Source: Tillus elongatus
Taxonomy: Eukaryota > Arthropoda > Insecta > Coleoptera > Cleridae
Assembly: GCA_964006375.1 (NCBI GenBank)
Contig: OZ023266.1
Location: 15,615,565 to 15,679,564, forward strand
Direction: 5' to 3'
Length of the DNA stretch: 64,000 nt
Made by a program: the position numbers and the translations under genes. Numbering within the stretch: the first letter of the stretch is position 1; each line of letters starts with the position of its first letter. Positions 24,991-38,931 of the stretch are shown here, piece by piece. Below the pieces are notes generated by a model that saw only the letters and a program-made list of their open reading frames with translations, had not been told where the DNA came from and ran no database searches.

Positions 24991-25906
24991 GATTGTCTGA
25001 AATATGTTTTCAAGGTATATTTGTTTAGATTTCTATCAAAATAAGTGAAATATTAGCTAGTTGTGTAAAATATTTTTCTCTTGAAAAATCAGTTTACTTT
25101 CAAATTAAAACTTTAAATTATATATATTTTCGTGTTTAAAGTCAAATTATACGTAACTTATAGACAAAGCATGAAATTATGCTCTAAAATTTCGTTCCTT
25201 GAGAAAAAATTAGTATACTTTCGAATTTAAACTTTAAATTTTATAAAATTTCGCGTTTAAACTTGAAATTATAAATAGTTTCATGTTTGTAATCGGAATT
25301 ATATATAATTTCACGTTTAAACTCAAATAGAACGTATCTTATAGTCGAAACTCGAAATTATGTTTTAAAATTTCGTGCATTGAGACGAAATTGGTATACT
25401 TTTAAATTTAAATTTTATAAAATTTTGTGTTAACCTTGAAATTGTAAATAATGTTGTGTTTAAAATCGGAATTATATATAATTCCGTGTTTAAACTCAAA
25501 TCGAACCTAACTTATATTCTAAACTTGAACTTGTGCTCTAAAATTAAGTGCCTTAAGGCAAAATTAGTATGCTTTTGAATTTAAACTTAAAATTATACAT
25601 CATTTTGTGTTTAAGATCGAAATTATGAATATTTTCGTGTTTCAACTCGGAATTATATATAATTTCCAAATTATACCACACTTACAGTTTAAACTTAAAG
25701 TTATGCAGCCAATATTTGCGTTTTACGTCGGAATTAATGTAACTGCGAATTTAAACTTGAAATTATAATATAATCTTGTGTTTAGGTTCGTATTTATACC
25801 TAATTTATAGTTTAAACTTGAAATTAAATGTTACTGTGTTTTGATAATTCATTTGAACTTATATATAAGAAGAGTAAAACAAAAGATATGGCAGTAGCCG
25901 AAAAAA

Positions 25907-25968
25907 AAATATTGCAAAATGCTTCGGTGCACCATCGTGTTGAAACCACAGTCTATTACTCGCTAACA
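25907..25968 (-). pseudogene. Transposase fragment (DDE region) in array copy 2
   Basis: Duplicate of the fragment at 24928: LWFQHDGAPKHFAIF on the minus strand. It confirms that the scrap was already in place when the 1-kb unit duplicated. Confidence 0.65.
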
Positions 25969-26070
25969 CGGGTTTCTAAAACATGTTTTCAAGGTATATT
26001 TGTTTAGTTTTCTATAAAAATAGGTTAAATTTTAGCTACTTGTGTAAAATATTTTTCTCGTGAAAGGTTC

Positions 26071-27174
26071 AATAAGTTTTAAAATAAGAAATGCGACTAA
26101 TATAAGGTTAATGTTTGTACCGATTAACATTTTTCGTAAAACAGAAAATTAAAAGACTGCAATGCAAATGTACTGAAACATTTTTTAAGTATGCGGTTGA
26201 TAAAACATCACTAAAATTATACATGAACTATTAAATACGCTTTTTTAAAGCTTATACGAATAAGCATTTATATGTAATATATACAAGTTTTGGAGTTTCT
26301 AGTCATATATGATCTTTTTTATTCATTTGGAGGCCACGTGTCAACTATGTTATAAACTCCAAGATAATTTAGTACATACCATAATTATCTTATGATTGTT
26401 TAGTTTTTTATTGTTTTTTGTTGTTTTTTTATTATTAGAAGAAAGTAACTTGAGTATACCTAAGCATACGTAAAATATAACTATTTTTGTTCTGTGCTCT
26501 GGTTTTGTGCTTTTTTATATATTTTTTTGTATTGGTTCTTTTTTATATATTTTTTAGTTTCTGTTATTATTTATTTGCTTTACTATATTTTTTGCCTGTT
26601 TTTATTTTGTATTCACCTGTTTTTTGTATAACTTTTTGTTTGATCTTAATATATACTTTTTTTAGTTTATACCAGTATCTTACATATCATTTATATCCGT
26701 CTATGAATTTTTTTACCACTTATTATTCATATGCTGTTAATTACGTAATTCTTATTACTTCATTTTTAATATTATATGTTGTGTTAGTCCTTTACCATTT
26801 CTTTTAGATAAGTTTCTATTGGTATTAGACGCACAATGCATTTTACTATACTTATAGTCTTTCTCATTAATACGTATATCGTTGACGTAATTATGTACGT
26901 AACTTATTCACGTTTTTGCTGTGTTAATTTAAGTTTTTTCCTGAGTATTTTTTAATTTTGTACATTTTTATATCAAGTGTTATTCTACTTATCTTTTTTT
27001 TTTTTTTAATAATATATAAGATAACATTTATAATGTAAAAAAGAATAAATGTTTGAAGTATTGTACTGACTTGTATTATTCGCAAACACAGGCGCTGGGT
27101 AATTTTTTACGTCGATTTTTCAACTATTAATATTACCAAAGAATTGCTCAATGCAGTAAATTAAAAAAAAATCG
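26071..27174. other. T-rich stretch without recognisable genes
   Basis: A 106-codon frame at 26487-26807 is almost all Phe/Leu/Tyr/Ile from poly-T DNA and is not credible as a gene. Confidence 0.4.
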
Positions 27175-27764
27175 GGACGCAGCAAGTGCGTTATAGTAGC
27201 GAATTTTCATAAGAATTGTATACGAATATTATACGGCATCATAGTAAAGTTAATAATTTAAACTTACACAGACCTTGAAGATCTATTTTAGAGGTCCTAT
27301 TACGCGCACATTTGAAGAATTCTTTCGAAAGTGTTACCATCGAGATCGCTCTATTATCAAAGAAATCTTGCGTTCTAAGTCCTTTTGAGAAAAATTCCCA
27401 AAACTCGATTTTCTATGAAGCTAAAGAATTAAATTTTGCTATATCTGTAAATAGTTTATTCTCTTTAAAAGAAACTTATATTACAAATTCCATTAAAGTT
27501 ATACAAAAGATTTCCAGAAGGAAACTTAATGCATATTTAGAAAAGTAAAGTATCTGCCAAATTATAAATGTAGGAGTTATTTTCCCTTATTAATCGCCAG
27601 TATGATTTCGTTTTAGTCAACCTAATCAAACAGGTTTTTTCAATATCAACAATAACAATATTACAATTTTAGTCTCAAAGGTGACAAACTTATTCAGGTG
27701 TTTTAAACAAAAATGAGATCTTGTTCAAATCTTCTCCAAATGTCAAAATAAAACATAAACAGAT

Positions 27765-27826
27765 GGAGCTGGATTCGATCGCGTAACCTTCTGCTTAAAA
27801 GACGACGCTGTTTCTGCGCCATGTAA
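27765..27826 (-). repeat. tRNA-like module (diverged Arg type), copy B
   Basis: On the minus strand: ATGGCGCAGAAACAGCG (A-box-like), an anticodon-arm remnant, then GGTTACGCGATCGAATCC (B-box-like). The anticodon loop has decayed. Sister modules at 36892 and 52270 keep a CTCCTAA loop (CCT anticodon). Confidence 0.5.
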
Positions 27827-28007
27827 GCACACGTTAGCTAACGTTTTGTTTACATGATACTCCAGATCGGCTTCATGCCCGGGATATTCAAAGTATACGT
27901 AACAATTAATTACGTATACTTAATTAAGTTAATATTCATATTCTTCGATTTCCAACTTTAGAAACATCTTACACTTCAATCATTTACTATTTAACCTTAA
28001 AACAGAA

Positions 28008-28775
28008 TATTGTACAATTCAACTCCACCAAATCTCAGTCTTGCTTTCTATCTCATAAGAGATACACCAGCCCTAGACCCATCACAATGAACAATCAAGT
28101 TATTCAAATTAATGAGTCCTTTTTACTTGATGGCATTTCTGTGGATCGAAATATCAGTTGGCACCAACATGTCACATCATTTGCAGAAGCGGCTGCTAAG
28201 AAATTAGGTCTCCTCTTCGGGCTCGCAAATACTTTTCACCAGCTAATCTCTATACCTTATATACTACACAAATAAGGCCAAACATCGAATACTGCTCCCA
28301 CATATGTGGTGCCGCTGCCGCTTCTACACTCGTTATCCTGGACTCCATTCAGAAGAGAGATATACGTCTCATCGGTGACCCTACCCTCACCCAAAGGCTG
28401 TCATCCCTTGCCCACCGACGTGCCGTTGGTGACCTATCTCTCTTTTATAGATATCTGCACGGGCACTGCTCAGAGGAGTTTTCTTCCATAGTTCCTCCAC
28501 CTGCTGCCTGCAACAGATCTACTAGGGGAACAGAGCGAATGCACCCTTTTACTGTCCAGGTCATCAGACATAGAACATCTTGTTATGCCCGCTCTTTTGC
28601 CCCGAGGACTTCCAAGTTGTGGAATTCCTTGCCGGCACATGTTTTTCCTTCTCCTCCGAACCTCCAAACCTTCAAGTCCAGAATTAACAAGTTGTCTCTT
28701 TCCTCCTTGTCGACACCCACGGTACGATAGTATTTAGGCTGTAAGCCCTCGTGTTGTTATTGAAAAAAAATACTA
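28008..28775 (+). mobile_element. Jockey-like copy 3, 3' end with TSD
   Basis: 5'-truncated copy covering the last ~250 codons of ORF2, broken by frameshifts (SVDRNISWHQHVTS, then SKLWNSLPAHVFPS in another frame), the 3' UTR and an A tail. Imperfect 15-bp direct repeats flank it: AACCTTAAAACAGAA (27993-28007) and AACCTCAGAACAGAA (28776-28790), 13/15 identical. They are read as an aged TSD. The (CT) tract here is short. Non-functional. Confidence 0.85.
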
Positions 28776-29246
28776 AACCTCAGAACAGAACTGTTAAACG
28801 ATAATAAATAAACAAAACACGTTATGATTCTTTAGTTTACAATTTTAAAAGCAAGATATATAATATATAACAACATAAATAAACAAAACACACTAACCCA
28901 TGTGGATTTTACCTCAAGTAGCTGACATAAAACTTCCTTATTTTCCCTTACAAATCCGCGCATCCGAATATACCCCAAGGCGGTCATTAGGGCGGGATCG
29001 CCAGAGTGCGAGTATGAACGTTATCCATTGCATCATGCTAAATGCCTGTGGTATATGTATCAATCTACGCGTGGTAGGTGACTACTCTGTCTTTGTCGGG
29101 CATCATACTTTAACCACTTGAGTTGTTTCAGTTGATGCCCTTCAGATTTTATTTTTAATTTTGGCAAAAATCTAAATTTTGTGAATCAAATTACTTAAAA
29201 TCTTGTTAAAAAATATACTTACAAAACACAACAGAGGTGTGTAAGA

Positions 29247-29886
29247 CTAGATGCATTCTCGCAACAATTAGAACCGTATACCGGTTTCGCTCTCATTAGA
29301 GCTCTTCAGTACGGCATACTAATTGTAGCAAAAATGCACCAAAAGTAATACGGCTATAGTATAGCCAGCCCCAAAATACTAAGTGAGTGGTGGAGGTGCC
29401 GCCACCTAGTTGCGGAACCAAGTAGTATGTTGTCACGCCAGCTCCAAATAACACAAAGTGTAAAAAAAGAGACTGTATACAACTAACAATTTAGAAAATT
29501 GTCAGCACTGGCCCATTTCTACCCCAATATAGGGACAACTTCCGCAACTAGGTGGCGGCACGTCCACCACTCACTTAGTATTTTTGGGGCTGGCTATGCT
29601 ATAGCCGTATTACTTTTGGTGCATTTTTGCTACAATTAGTATGCCGTACTGAAGATCTCTAATGAGAGTGAAACCGGTCTACGGTTCTAATTGTTGCGAG
29701 AATGCATCTAGTCTTACATACTTGGTCCCTATATTGGGGCAGAAATGGGCAGGGCTGACAATTTTCTAAATTGTTAGTTATTTGTATACAGTCTCTATTT
29801 TTTTAACATTTTGTGTTATTTGGAGCTGGCGTAACAACATACTATTTGGTTCCGCAACTAGGTGGCGGCACGTCCACCACTCAGAG
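29247..29886. repeat. Inverted pair of TAGCCGTATTAC satellite-like units
   Basis: 29247-29525 is the reverse complement of the unit, and 29528-29886 is the direct unit but circularly permuted (it begins at TCCGCAACTAGG rather than at TAGCCG). Both contain GAATGCATCTAG, AGTATGCCGTAC and GGCTATNCTATAGCC. The permutation implies an origin in a head-to-tail array followed by an inversion. The unit also occurs at 8341-8720. Confidence 0.7.
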
Positions 29887-30354
29887 GTGTATTCATTTCA
29901 TTTCTAGCTACATGCGAAGTATCCTTCCAGTTACTTTAATACTTTAAAAAATATAGGGTATTCAAAAATGTTTTTGTATATTTTTTACGGAAAAATGTGT
30001 CCGTTATAGCTGATTGACGAACTCGTCCGCAACTGGAACGCATAGCATTTTATAATGTAAAATGCACCTACCTCATTTCTACTACTTAACTTGTTCGTGT
30101 CTTCAACTAAAATTCGATATAACCTACCTGCTCTATAAAAAGCTTTTTAAAATCATTTTGAATGTTCTTTGCAACGAAGTATATGAACCTAAAAAAATTG
30201 CTAAAATAATAATTATTTTAGGTCAGGCATCGTTTTTTAGTGCCCATAATAAAATAAACAAACTTGCTTTGACTTTCACTGTCATAAAAATCGAATAAGA
30301 AATGTCTTTCAAAAGAAAGAAATAAAATACCATAACGCATTGGCTGCGTCCAGA

Positions 30355-30780
30355 GTTTTTCCTAACTAGAAATGTCTACAGCTAAGTAGAACCTGTAATT
30401 AGTCGATGATTAAAATGTGTCATCTACCACAACAGCAAACTGTAATGATCATAATTTTATGTGGTAGCGATCTATCTTTATTGGCGATTAGGTGATATCG
30501 AGAGTAGCAGATGTTAATGTGACCATAATTATAGCCATAAAAGTATAAATATTAAATTCTATGTTAGAATCAGTACCTCGTGAAAACAAATCTTTATTCA
30601 ATGTCCTTGTCCTTATTGTCCTTATTAACTAACTAAATAATCAATGCCCGCTTTTAGACATATGTGCCATCTATTAGAATTTACCTTAAGCAATTTGAGG
30701 TCAACAGTTTGAATATGAAAGAAAGCTGAGGAGGCTTAGAGTCAACGTCAGTGTCATATAAAACAAACAAGATATCCAGA
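30355..30780. other. No recognisable gene or repeat
   Basis: AT-rich with no supported frame on either strand. Confidence 0.4.
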
Positions 30781-31370
<590 letters not shown>

Positions 31371-31727
31371 CATCTTGAGATGCCGAAATAGATAAACCTT
31401 CCTAAATTTAATCATTAATAATGCAAAGTAATTTTTCCCCTGGAAAAATTCACACAAAAGAAAATAACAATCAGTCAAATTAGTCAGCTGACGAAAAATA
31501 ACACTTCACTTCCAACACGCGACCACCAGATATAAAGATAAAATTCTTAAGTAGTTACAAAGAATGTTGACGTGTACAAATGGAGTTACTTGCAGTTTGC
31601 AACCTGCAAGTTACGTCATTAATCAAAGACCAACTGCATCGAATGAATAGAGCTGTCATTTTCTAACATATTACACATGTAAAATCATACCATAGCTAAT
31701 TTATTAATGGTATTTTTACAACAGGCT
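31371..31727. other. No recognisable gene or repeat
   Basis: No supported frame. It borders the direct repeat that brackets the hAT element. Confidence 0.35.
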
Positions 31728-31827
31728 ATAGTAACTTTGTAAAGAAGGGAGATGTTATAGCATTATGTTTTGCACATGAATCGTTTCTTAGATTCATGGT
31801 TACGGTATATTATATAAATATGGCAGT

Positions 31828-31829
<2 letters not shown>
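31728..31829 (+). repeat. ~100-bp direct repeat, left of hAT
   Basis: TAGTAACTTTGTAAAGAAGG through ATATAAATATGGCAGTCA is repeated at 34243-34343 with about 8 differences, immediately outside the hAT ends. It is far too long for a hAT TSD (8 bp). Confidence 0.85.
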
Positions 31830-34242
<2,413 letters not shown>

Positions 34243-34244
<2 letters not shown>

Positions 34245-34343
34245 GTAACTTTGTAAAGAAGGTAGATCTTATAGCATTATGTTTTGCACATGAATCATTT
34301 CTTATATTCATGGTAACGGTACATTATATAAATATGGCAGTCA
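34243..34343 (+). repeat. ~100-bp direct repeat, right of hAT
   Basis: Second copy of 31728-31829. A frame through it reads IALCFAHESFLIFMVTVHYI and is open in both copies, but no protein family is recognised. Confidence 0.85.
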
Positions 34344-34673
34344 CAAAAGAAAACACTAAACTTAATCTGCATACCTACATTTTACGACGCAATAGAATAT
34401 TTTTTAGTGCACTATGTATAATCGTAACAGTCTCAATGCGTTGTCGCTTATAATATTATTTTTGTACGACGTAAAGTGGAAAATGCATCAAGAAGAACAA
34501 TATTGTGGTGATGGTGGAATAATAGGGGCAGGTGCCAAGACGGTCCTTGACTTTTAATAGTCCCCCAATTGTAAACTAACATCCAGTATCCATGTCTCAT
34601 GCTTCCTGTGAGGGCAAGAAAATACTTCAGGAAATGATATTTACACGGACACTGCAAACAATTGAAGGAAAAC

Positions 34674-34712
34674 ACCAGTAGCGGCTCGTGCCTTAATGCA
34701 TTGAGGGTGCGC
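34674..34712 (+). mobile_element. Possible second hAT end
   Basis: CAGTAGCGGCTCGTGCC is hAT-end-like; a possible partner is the inverse of CAGGGACGGCTACT near 35760. No transposase lies between, and the TIR match is weak. Confidence 0.3.
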
Positions 34713-34728
34713 AAGAAAAAAAAAGTTC

Positions 34729-35195
34729 GGGACGCAGCAAGTGCGTTATGGTAGTAAATTTTTATTAAATGTTTCAAATTTTAATAACTCAAGTTTCTAC
34801 GAACTTAGAAAGTTGAATTTTGGTGTATAGTAGGGTCTTACCTAGAGCAACATATCCACCAAATTTCATCAAAATTTCTTTGTACTTTTCGGAGAAAAAA
34901 ATTTGTTCAAATGAAAACTCAAAATTTGAATAACTCAATTTTCTAAAAATGTAGAAAGTTGAATTTTAGTGTGTAGTAAGGCCTTTTACAAGGCAACATA
35001 TCCACCAAGTTTAATTAAAATACCCTTGTAATTTTCGGAGAAAAAGTTTTTTTTTAAACAAAACTCAAAATTTTCCCGGAAAACGTTATCCGATTTTCCT
35101 GAATAACGAACTTATCCAAGCCATTAATAAAAGAAAGGCACTTGCCGAGTTTCATCGAAATCAGTTGCTTATCTTTGGAGTTATCGGTTGGTTAA
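34729..35195. repeat. Left TIR plus repeat lacking its (TA)n
   Basis: This starts with GGACGCAGCAAGTGCG and continues into the AACTTAGAAAGTTGAATTTTGG and CCGATTTTCCTGAATAACG boxes that normally precede (TA)n, ending at a TTATCGGTTGG where the array would begin. It shows that the repeat exists without the microsatellite. Confidence 0.55.
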
Positions 35196-35230
35196 AAAGT
35201 TAACCTATAAATTTAAAATAACCACTGAAT

Positions 35231-36030
35231 TAATCACAGTATCACAATTATTTTGTCCACTTATTAAGCAACCCGAAGTAGTAACCATCATAATAATAAT
35301 TGTCTTGTTAGAGTTAGAACATGTAAACAACAACGAAATGATCTAATTAAATATCAATCTGACGAGAAGACACGCTGTGCTAAAAGTCCACTACAAACTG
35401 GAAGTGTGTAATTTTATAGCGCACAACAGATTGCTTATTCGGTGGTTTTCGATGAAGATCATCAAGATTCGGCGATCATTTCGTACTGAAGTATCGCATT
35501 GCTTGAGAGCGCCGAAAAATACACACCCGCGCCCGTCTGCTTTATATGTATATGGATGTATATAACGTCTGCAACGATTAACACTTTCTGTATTCTGTAT
35601 TAATGGCTGTCGACTTTCTGCGATCCTCGATATACTAATTTTGTTTGTTGAATGCAGGAGGTAAAAAAGTAAATAAAAATTTATTAAAATATAGCATAGC
35701 AAAAATATTATTTTTTCCACGACAGGCGGCAGTGCGCGCACACAGGCGCACTTATTGAGTAGCCGTCCCTGGAAAACACACACTAATGGTTTTTGAAAAG
35801 GATTATTTCGGAATTGTAGACTGTCTCGGTTTTGCATGTAGGTTTCATTTAAGACAATTGGATAAATAATTCCTTTCACAATGTAAAATGGAAATCAAAA
35901 TGTTCGTAAATATCGATAAGAAACATTACGGCATTGAAGCCTGAATTGGATGAGCCACCCAAAAGTTCGCTGCACTTCCTTTCTATCTTTTCCCTACAAA
36001 AGGGTTAGAGAAAGTATTTCAAAAAATTTT
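35231..36030. other. No recognisable gene
   Basis: A 162-codon minus-strand frame (35879-35391) is the longest here. It shows no motif, and its composition follows the DNA. Not called. Confidence 0.3.
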
Positions 36031-36032
36031 CG

Positions 36033-37865
36033 TGACGCAGCAAGTGCGTTATAGTAGCGAATTTTCATAAGAATTGTACACTATTATTATACGCCATATT
36101 AGTTAATACCTTAAAGTTATACAAACCTTGAAGATCGATTTTAGAAGTCCTAGTACGCGCATATTTGTAGAATTCTTTCGAACGTGTTACCATCGATATC
36201 TCTCGATTATCAAAAAAAATCTTGCGTTCTAACTCCTTTTGAGAAAAATGCCCGAAACTGAATTTTCTATAAAGCTAAAAAACTAAATTTTACTATATCT
36301 GTAAATAGTGTAAGTCTCTTTAAAAGAAAAATGCATTACAAATTTCTTTAAAGTTATACAGGAGATTTTCACAAGGAAACTCAATTCATGTTTAGAAAAG
36401 CAAAGTACCTGCCAAATTATAAACGTAGCAGTATAACAGTTGGTTGTTGTTACACGGGGTTGTGGGTAGCTTTCACCGAAAACACAAGTACATAAGGGTA
36501 ACAAATATAATCATAAACTTTAAGAAGAACAAAGAAATAACAAGTAGTGTAAAATGTCTATATCGTTCGCTTGGCGCTACTTTACTGTCGCCTATTTAAC
36601 AGTCGACTCCCTGTATTCCCGCACCCTGCCGGTTCGATGGGGATGAAACACTCGGCCACGCCAAGGCATCGTGTTACTTTTTTCCTTATTAATCGCTAGT
36701 ATGATTTCGTGTTAGTCAACCTAATTAAACCGGTTTTTTTCAATATCAACAATAACAAAATTATAATGTCAGATTCAAAGGTAAGAAACTTATTTAGCGT
36801 TTTAAACAAACATGAGATCTTGTTCAAAACGTATGAAATATGTGCACTATTGTTTCTCCAAATGTTAAAATAAACCATACAAAAACATACGTTCATCGAG
36901 CTGGACTCGATCGCGTAACTTTCTGCTTAGGAGGCAAGCGCGATTCCCTCTGCGCCATCTAGGCATAGGTTGACCAACGTTTTATTTGCGTGATACTTTA
37001 GATCGGTTTAATGCCCGGGATATTATATTCAAAGTATTTGTATCAATTAATTACAGAATTAGTAGAATTACCATTGAAACACATCCCACGACTGTTTCGG
37101 TCTTATATCACGTCTTATGTTTAAGTTTAAAGATAAAATAAACTATTTTAGAATCATTTTTATAGAGACTCGGCTTGATTTTGTTTACATATTATAATTT
37201 CTGCAACTGTATTTGGGGCCGTTAATAAAGCTACAAATATAGTGTGTTTTAATAATTGATTGAATCCCCCAGTTAAATAACAATCACTTGGCAAATTTTT
37301 AGTTTCCTGTCGTCTGTCATTTTCCATAATTGCGGCCGAGATTTCACGATTGTTGGTTCGGGTAGTATGTTTTATGCCTGGTATATATTTAGTTTGGTTA
37401 CTGTTGATGTAGATTTATACCTGTTGTATGAATCAATCTACGCGTGGCAGTGAACCACTCTGACTGTCAGGCATTGGACTTTAACCACTTAGTCGTCTCA
37501 ACGCATGTCTTTGGGATTTTATTTTTAATTTGGAAAAGATTCTAAATATTGTGTACCAAATTACTTAAAATTCACAACATAGGTTTACTTGCACCATTTG
37601 TAGCCACAGGTAAGATCTCATTTTACTTACTCTGATACTTACAAAAATATAGCGTTTTCAAAAAGTTTTCCCCGATTTTCCACCGGAAAAACTTGACTTG
37701 TTTTCGCCCAAACAAGATTTTTGACAAGTTTGATCGAAATCGGTTTAGTATTTTTTGAGTTATCGCTCTGATATTGCGCTCATCTGAAGAAGTTTTTTCA
37801 AAAGCTTTTCATCGTGACCTTTCTATTAGCGAATTTTTATTAATGAAAATTCGCTAATAGTGACT
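36033..37865. repeat. Long TIR repeat, copy A (with tRNA-like module)
   Basis: Starts at the GACGCAGCAAGTGCG TIR. It is shared with 27175-29220 and, in reverse, 51180-52570: landmarks GAATTCTTTCGAA, CGCTAGTATGATTTCG, GAGATCTTGTTCAAA, TGCCCGGGATATT, ACACATCCCACGACTGTTTCGG and CTACGCGTGG. It ends in a GCGAATTTTTATTAATGAAAATTCGC hairpin (written in parts: arms GCGAATTTT and AAAATTCGC, 37839-37861). No right TIR was found. Non-coding. Confidence 0.6.
36892..36963 (-). repeat. tRNA-Arg(CCT)-like module, copy A
   Basis: On the minus strand: AGATGGCGCAGAGGGAATCG (A box TGGCGCAGAGGG), an anticodon arm TTGC-CTCCTAA-GCAG with anticodon CCT, and CGCGATCGAGTCCAGC (B box). The stems are imperfect, so it is read as a tRNA-derived promoter module, not a working tRNA gene. 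Confidence 0.55.
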
Positions 37866-37914
37866 TGAGAGTTGTGTGTAAAGCTGTTAATTTGAAGAAC
37901 CTTTTGAGTGGATC

Positions 37915-38220
37915 AAACGATACTATTGACTCCCGACAAAAAATTGGCATTTTTAAAATATCTTATATTGCCAGAAAATCTATATTGGTCAAACAACAAT
38001 AATCAAAGAGCATATAGCTCATTTCAGATTCAATAGAGCAGAAGAATCTAGCATTGCCCAACAAATGATTGACTGACGACATAAGGTAGGCAATAAGTCA
38101 CCTTAAGGTATTCAAAGTAACCATTCACTATCGCAAGTTATATGCTTTGGGAACTTTAGTAATCCGTAAAGTGGATCCACAAAATTTAATGAACTCAGAC
38201 ATGGATCCAGTCAATTCGAC
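37915..38220 (+). pseudogene. Penelope-like element 3' fragment (GIY-YIG endonuclease), copy 1
   Basis: The translation gives KIGIFKISYI (the GIY position as GIF), then in a shifted frame YIGQTTIIKEHIAHFRFNRA and EESSIAQQMID, which is the YIGQT...EH...H-type layout of the GIY-YIG nuclease of Penelope-like retroelements. The C-terminal remainder includes FKVTIHYRKLYALG. One frameshift and a stop are present. It is followed directly by a second Penelope-like copy. Confidence 0.75.
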
Positions 38221-38223
38221 ACT

Positions 38224-38311
38224 TTGAAATATTGGGAAGTAATCCATGGTTGCTTTCAACATCAACTGTCATATTTAGCCACGTTTTTAATGTACTCTAA
38301 CTACGTGGCTA
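38224..38311 (+). pseudogene. Penelope-like copy 2, RT thumb segment (left of nested insertion)
   Basis: HGCFQHQLSYLATFLMYSNYVA corresponds to the conserved Pro/His-Lys-Ala segment near the end of Penelope RT. The frame continues across the nested insertion at 38932 (KYNGYSDCLVETLINRH) once that insertion and one TSD copy are discounted. Confidence 0.6.
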
Positions 38312-38919
38312 GTAGTAGTAGGAGTAGCAGTGGTGGGGAGGCCAACGCCAAGCAAGTAGGCCACCATGGGCTCTTTTTGCCAACCCCAGTATCCCAACAA
38401 CCATGCTCTACTCCTCCTCGGTTCCGTCACCAAACCGCCTCGACCTCGAGATGAAGGCCGTGACGGTCTTCAAGTGGACGGTACTTACCTGATTCCTCTG
38501 CAGAGTCCTCGATGCAAACAATTCTGCTCGAAGAGTAGGTAGTGGTAGGACGTTTCCTCATCCTCGCCGCATTCCTAGCAAATGGGATCCCTCTCTACGC
38601 CTATCAATGTGAGGTGTCTTCTAAGGGCGCAGTGGCCTGTCAGCACCCCAAGGATGCGGCGAAGCGTAGGTCGACTCCTTTCGAGTAGCCAGACAGCTTT
38701 ATCTCTGTCCGGCGCCTCCACGAAGTCCCTCGCCAGCCTGAAGCCACCAACCGACCGCCAGTGCCTCTTCATTGCTTCCTCGGTCCACATGTCTAAGGCG
38801 ACAGAGAGCGTCTTTCTACTTATACCTATCGCCGGCTCCGGACCACAGAACGGTCGCCGGGAACCGAGCCTTGCGAGATTATTCGCCACCTCATTCCCCG
38901 CTACGCCACAGTGTCCCGG
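38312..38919 (-). pseudogene. Nested 5'-truncated non-LTR element (RNase H C-terminal part)
   Basis: The minus-strand frame 38889-38575 reads MANNLARLGSRRPFCGPEPAI (end of RNase H, the GNE-ADxLA region) and DKAVWLLERSRPTLRRILGV, ALRRHLTLIGV, then a Cys-rich ECGEDEE...HYL...C segment after a stop. The 3' end is a (CTA)n-like microsatellite on the minus strand ((TAG)n at 38311-38330 on +). The 12-bp repeat ACTACGTGGCTA (38300-38311, 38920-38931) is its TSD. It is related to, but distinct from, the family at 7402; a tiny copy of the same end lies at 50533-50628. Confidence 0.85.
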
Positions 38920-38931
38920 ACTACGTGGCTA

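Larger units (their letters stand above)
23200..26070. repeat. Degenerate AT-rich short-period array
   Basis: This is built from variants of AATTATAxATAATTTCGTG followed by TTTAAACTNGAAATTATA, giving a loose period of about 30-40 bp over nearly 3 kb. It has no coding potential. The motif shares TTTCGTGTT with the 232-bp array just upstream, suggesting both grew from the same seed. The interval 24070-25086 is repeated as 25087-26070. Confidence 0.75.
24070..26070. repeat. About 1-kb tandem duplication within the degenerate array
   Basis: Landmarks TCAGTTTACTTTCAAAT, AATCGAACCTAACTTAT, TTATGCAGCCAA, AGAGTAAAACAAAAGATATG and TTTCAAGGTATATTTGTTTAG occur in the same order in 24070-25086 and 25087-26070, with a ~50-bp deletion in the second copy. 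Both copies include a transposase scrap. Confidence 0.85.
27175..30351. mobile_element. 3.2-kb TIR-bounded composite repeat (copy B)
   Basis: The left end is GGACGCAGCAAGTGCG...TAGCGAATTTTCAT (27175-27210) and the right end is the inverse CCATAACGCATTGGCTGCGTCC (to 30351). The interior holds the long repeat shared with 36033-37865 and 51180-52570 (inverted), including a tRNA-Arg-like module, then a Jockey-like insertion (28008-28775), resumption of the repeat (about 28890-29220) and an inverted satellite-like pair (29247-29886). No transposase is found inside. Confidence 0.55.

Noticed and set aside
22053..26070. CRISPR-like or prokaryotic repeat array
   Set aside because: Repeats are directly adjacent without unique spacers and the context is eukaryotic.
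26487..26807. 106-codon Phe/Tyr/Leu-rich frame resembling a membrane protein
   Set aside because: It arises from T-rich low-complexity DNA; no start context, conservation or neighbours.
35391..35879. 162-codon minus-strand frame
   Set aside because: Longest unexplained frame, but it shows no domain and its residue make-up follows local base composition.
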